DNA of 8,441 bases from Acetofilamentum sp. (GTDB lineage: Bacteria > Bacteroidota > Bacteroidia > Bacteroidales > JAFGXI01). The first letter of the stretch is position 1, and every line of letters starts with the position of its first letter. Made by a program: the position numbers and the translations under genes. The notes below the pieces were generated by a model, which did not search any database, was not told the DNA's origin, and worked only from the letters and a program-made list of their open reading frames with translations. Location: positions 5,188-13,628 of the forward strand of contig DYOK01000052.1 of assembly GCA_020720565.1 (NCBI GenBank), read 5' to 3'. Below, in pieces: positions 5,863 to 8,441 of the stretch.

Positions 5863-7287
5863 TCAATTTTCTGAAATATCGAGCCATTTTTTGTTAAAAT
5901 TTATCAAAAACAGTTGTTTGGTAGGGCGAGTGAAAGCAGTATAGAGCCAGCGCAAAAACTCTAATTCAGTGTTTTGTTCCCCTAAATAGCCATGGTCGAT
6001 AAACACATTTTGCCACTGCCCACCCTGAGCTTTGTGACACGTGATGGCATAGGCATACTTTACTTGAATGGCATTAAAATATAGGTCCGTTTTTACAGCT
6101 TGATATTGTGCTTTTCTGCCTTTTACGTGTGCATAGTCTTCTAAAACTGAATAAAACAGCTTTTTTTGAGATTCCATATCTAAAGCCGCCGACTCAACTT
6201 CTAAAGTATTGAGGAGTAGTTTAACATTAATTTCGATATCGTAATCGATCAACCGAATGGTGACATCGGCAAAATCAAATCCGTAGAGGGTTTTATATCC
6301 CAAAATATATGTTATTTCGGCAATGTCGCCATTGGCAATAAAGTCGATATCCATTTCATCTTCGGTCCAAAAATAGCTGTTTTTAACCACCATCAATAAA
6401 TCGCCCACTGTAATACGCTCTTCCTTATATAATACCGATTTGCGAATGCCTTGGTTAAAAAGGTTGGCCCTCTTATTGGAACGACAAATTACAATGCTTT
6501 GTTCGATGCCTTCTTTGTCGTACGATTGATTGAGTGCTTCGAGCAAATTGCCCCCAGAAATAGCATGAACATCGTCAAATGCTATGGTTTCGACCATTAT
6601 ATCGACTTCCTTTTGTTCAATTTTAGAGCGAAGCAAAGTCGCATTATGTAGTATTCCCGATGTTTTTTGTTGCCTAACCACCTCTTTTAACGTCATTTCG
6701 TAAACTGGATACAAATAATGTTTTAACGACTGTAGATCGAGTGCGGGTGACACATTCAATTTAACTGGTGGAAGTTGAGCGGTATCACCTATTAATATCA
6801 ATTTGCAACGTTCGCCAATGAATACAAATTTAATTAGATCGTCGAGCAAACGTCCTGAACCAAAAATTGATTGTTCACCACCGTCGTTGTTCGAAATCAT
6901 CGAAGCTTCGTCTACAATAAACAAGGTGTTAGTATATAAGTTATCGGCCATAACAAATGTACCGAATGCGTCCTTACTTCCTTTTTGTTTGTAAATCCGT
7001 TTGTGTATGGTATAGGCCGGTTCTCCTGTGATACGGCTCATAACCTTAGCGGCACGGCCTGTTGGGGCTAATAATCGCGTTTTAATTTTAAAATACTGAG
7101 TGGCCTGAACCAAGCCATTGATTAAGGTCGTTTTACCTGTTCCTGCAAATCCTTTGAGTAAAAATATTTCTTTGGTATCGATATCTAATGTAAATTTCGC
7201 AAGCTTTTTTATAGCAATTGATTGATCGGCTGTAGGTTGTAGCCCAAGCTTTTTAAGAAATACTTTTTCGAACTCGTCTTGTATCAT
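5863..7287 (-). CDS. RecD/Dda-like ATP-dependent DNA helicase (SF1B, AAA_30 type)
   Basis: This is a predicted cytoplasmic 5'-to-3' DNA helicase of superfamily 1B, the RecD/Dda/Pif1 branch. With the start at 7287 it has 474 residues. Motifs in order: Q-like PTADQ near 18-22; Walker A GFAGTGKT at 46-53; motif Ia LLAPTGRAAKV at 72-82; Walker B FIVDEAS at 123-129 (D126, E127); motif III GDTAQLPPV at 167-175; motif V AITCHKAQGGQW at 414-425; motif VI YTAFTRP near 449-455 with R454. All ATPase motifs are intact. The frame continues upstream to a GTG at 7332. I preferred ATG 7287 because the extra 15 residues (MSKISKVLITYYICK) look unlike the family N-terminus and overlap a -7-like box. Standalone helicases of this size, often annotated as AAA family ATPase, are common in Bacteroidota; their cellular role is not well defined. 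It lacks the long N-terminal region of RecD2. The gene is divergent from moxR and lies 284 bp upstream of hup on the same strand. Confidence 0.9.
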   Translation of the reverse strand: MIQDEFEKVFLKKLGLQPTADQSIAIKKLAKFTLDIDTKEIFLLKGFAGTGKTTLINGLVQATQYFKIKTRLLAPTGRAAKVMSRITGEPAYTIHKRIYKQKGSKDAFGTFVMADNLYTNTLFIVDEASMISNNDGGEQSIFGSGRLLDDLIKFVFIGERCKLILIGDTAQLPPVKLNVSPALDLQSLKHYLYPVYEMTLKEVVRQQKTSGILHNATLLRSKIEQKEVDIMVETIAFDDVHAISGGNLLEALNQSYDKEGIEQSIVICRSNKRANLFNQGIRKSVLYKEERITVGDLLMVVKNSYFWTEDEMDIDFIANGDIAEITYILGYKTLYGFDFADVTIRLIDYDIEINVKLLLNTLEVESAALDMESQKKLFYSVLEDYAHVKGRKAQYQAVKTDLYFNAIQVKYAYAITCHKAQGGQWQNVFIDHGYLGEQNTELEFLRWLYTAFTRPTKQLFLINFNKKWLDISEN

Positions 7288-7458
7288 TTTACAAATGTAA
7301 TAAGTTATTAGAACTTTTGATATTTTGCTCACTTATCTGTATTTTCGTAGATTATAATTAGCTAAGGCAAATTAATGTGGTATTATATTATAAGTACCAG
7401 TTAATAAACAACTCGATGCATAATAACAAATAGGACTAAATCCTTAATAATTAGACAT
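7288..7458. other. Divergent helicase/moxR spacer
   Basis: This 171-bp AT-rich spacer must hold the start signals of both genes. The helicase -7-like box is at 7292-7299. On the moxR side the only promoter-like string is TATTTTCG (7339-7346), one mismatch from TAnnTTTG. A small inverted repeat AGGA-CTAAA-TCCT (7432-7444) lies 14 nt before the moxR ATG and could fold in the leader; four base pairs is too little to claim regulation. Confidence 0.3.
7292..7299 (-). promoter_or_regulatory. Possible -7 box of the helicase gene
   Basis: TACATTTG on the minus strand fits TAnnTTTG exactly and ends only 4 nt before the chosen ATG (7287), so a transcript from it would be leaderless or nearly so. No TTG or TTTG is found 17-23 nt upstream. 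It supports the ATG over the upstream GTG at 7332 only if it is real. Confidence 0.3.
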
Positions 7459-8421
7459 ATGACTGAACAAAACGATATAGAAACCCTGCAAAATTTAGAA
7501 AAAGCCTATCATAATTTGTTCAACGAAGTTAACAAAGTGATCATTGGGCAAGACGAGGTTGTTAAAGAAGTTTTGATATCCATATTTAGCAGAGGACATT
7601 GCTTGTTGGTTGGTGTACCTGGATTAGCGAAAACCCTTTTGGTAAGCACTATTTCGCAAGTTTTAGGTCTCGATTTTAACAGAATACAGTTTACGCCAGA
7701 TTTAATGCCTTCCGATATAATTGGAACAGAGATTTTGGACGAAAATCGGAAATTTAAATTTGTAAAAGGGCCTCTATTTACCAACTTTGTTCTAGCCGAT
7801 GAGATTAATCGGACTCCACCAAAAACACAAGCAGCACTCCTCGAAGCAATGCAAGAACGTTCGGTTACAGCCGCAGGAACAAGTTACCAATTGGCTCAAC
7901 CGTTTTTTGTGATGGCTACTCAAAACCCAATCGAGCAAGAAGGCACCTACCCTTTGCCAGAGGCTCAACTCGACCGTTTTATGTTTAATATTACAGTTGA
8001 TTATCCAAAATATAAAGATGAAATTGAGATTGTTAAAAGCACAACTTCGGGACGAAAAATTGAATTAAATAAAGTTCTAACGGCTCAAGATATTATCAAT
8101 TTTCAGAACTTAATTGCAAAAATCCCAGTTAACGACAACGTGATTGAATATGCAGTTAAACTGGTTGGGAAAACCAGACCTCAATCGGAATTTGCAAGCG
8201 AAGATGTCAGAAAATATATCGAATGGGGTGCTGGCCCTAGAGCTTCGCAATACCTAATTATTGGTGCAAAAACACATGCTGCTTTAAAAGGGAAATTTTC
8301 TCCCGATATCGAAGATGTTCAAGCCGTTGCATTACCTATTTTAAGGCATAGGATATCGAAAAACTATAAAGCAGAAGCAGAGGGCTTAAGTGTTGAGTCA
8401 ATTATCAAAAGTCTTTTTTAA
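7459..8421 (+). CDS. moxR: MoxR-family AAA+ ATPase
   Basis: This is a complete 320-residue AAA+ ATPase of the MoxR family, proposed to act as a chaperone that matures or activates partner proteins, often ones with von Willebrand A domains. Walker A is GVPGLAKT at 52-59 (K58), in the MoxR form with Ala before Lys. Walker B is VLADEINR at 111-118 (D114, E115). Sensor 1 lies in ATQNP at 153-157 (N156). The Arg finger is R173 in LDRF, and sensor 2 is R261 in GAGPRAS. No transmembrane segment or signal peptide is present. The start is ATG at 7459 and the length is normal for the family. In Bacteroidota, moxR typically heads an operon with a DUF58 gene and the bat (aerotolerance) genes. Those would lie right of the window, so the context cannot be confirmed. 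A small hairpin starts on the last base of its stop codon. No clear TAnnTTTG promoter is seen in the 171-bp divergent spacer. Confidence 0.95.
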   Translation: MTEQNDIETLQNLEKAYHNLFNEVNKVIIGQDEVVKEVLISIFSRGHCLLVGVPGLAKTLLVSTISQVLGLDFNRIQFTPDLMPSDIIGTEILDENRKFKFVKGPLFTNFVLADEINRTPPKTQAALLEAMQERSVTAAGTSYQLAQPFFVMATQNPIEQEGTYPLPEAQLDRFMFNITVDYPKYKDEIEIVKSTTSGRKIELNKVLTAQDIINFQNLIAKIPVNDNVIEYAVKLVGKTRPQSEFASEDVRKYIEWGAGPRASQYLIIGAKTHAALKGKFSPDIEDVQAVALPILRHRISKNYKAEAEGLSVESIIKSLF

Positions 8422-8433
8422 GTTCTACGAACT
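8421..8433 (+). terminator. Hairpin starting on the moxR stop codon
   Basis: AGTTC-TAC-GAACT forms a perfect 5-bp stem with a 3-nt loop, starting on the final A of the moxR TAA and followed by ATTTATAA at the window end. It has the same design as the hairpins at 4023 and 5136. With only AT-rich sequence downstream and no long T-run, termination is uncertain. It could instead be a processing or stability element inside an operon. Confidence 0.4.
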
Positions 8434-8441
8434 ATTTATAA

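Noticed and set aside
7288..7332. GTG 7332 as the helicase start
   Set aside because: The 15 extra residues do not look like the family N-terminus and overlap a -7-like box; kept only as an alternative.
7509..7784. Minus-strand ORF inside moxR
   Set aside because: It is opposite the conserved Walker A and Walker B regions of MoxR and has no recognisable features of its own.

Overview
The window looks like chromosomal DNA of a Bacteroidota bacterium, most likely class Bacteroidia (Bacteroidales or Marinilabiliales type). The DNA is AT-rich. No gene start has a convincing Shine-Dalgarno sequence; all lie in A/T-rich leaders. The HU gene carries the Bacteroidota-specific promoter form TTTG - about 18 nt - TAnnTTTG. 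A PtpA-type prolyl tripeptidyl peptidase is present, known to me from Porphyromonas gingivalis. The DnaG primase keeps an intact Cys-His-Cys-Cys zinc finger, which I recall as degenerate in many Flavobacteriia.

Layout, left to right. (1) 1-1526, minus: dnaG, cut off at its 3' end by the window edge and starting with TTG. (2) 1527-1706: spacer with a 14-bp perfect palindrome. (3) 1707-3854, minus: exported PtpA-like S9 serine peptidase with a complete catalytic triad. (4) 3855-4113: divergent spacer with short-period AT-rich repeats, a hairpin, and the first copy of a roughly 90-bp direct repeat. (5) 4114-5136, plus: exported VanX/DdpX-type D-Ala-D-Ala dipeptidase fused to a C-terminal SPOR-like domain. 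(6) 5137-5305: convergent spacer with the second repeat copy and two back-to-back terminators. (7) 5306-5578, minus: HU. (8) 5579-5862: AT-rich spacer with the HU promoter. (9) 5863-7287, minus: RecD/Dda-like superfamily 1 helicase. (10) 7288-7458: divergent spacer. (11) 7459-8421, plus: complete MoxR AAA+ ATPase, with a hairpin on its stop codon just before the window ends.

This is mostly core genome: replication (DnaG), nucleoid (HU), DNA processing (helicase), an AAA+ chaperone-like ATPase (MoxR), and two periplasmic or surface enzymes for peptide and cell-wall dipeptide turnover. The genes are arranged as single units or short runs, not as one dedicated pathway. I see no rRNA, tRNA, CRISPR array, insertion sequence, phage gene or defence island.

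The most unusual signals are not a new protein system. They are the dipeptidase-SPOR fusion, the pair of collinear direct repeats that bracket that gene, a family of small hairpins that begin on the last base of stop codons, and a strong excess of TCGA at codon junctions in every CDS except HU.
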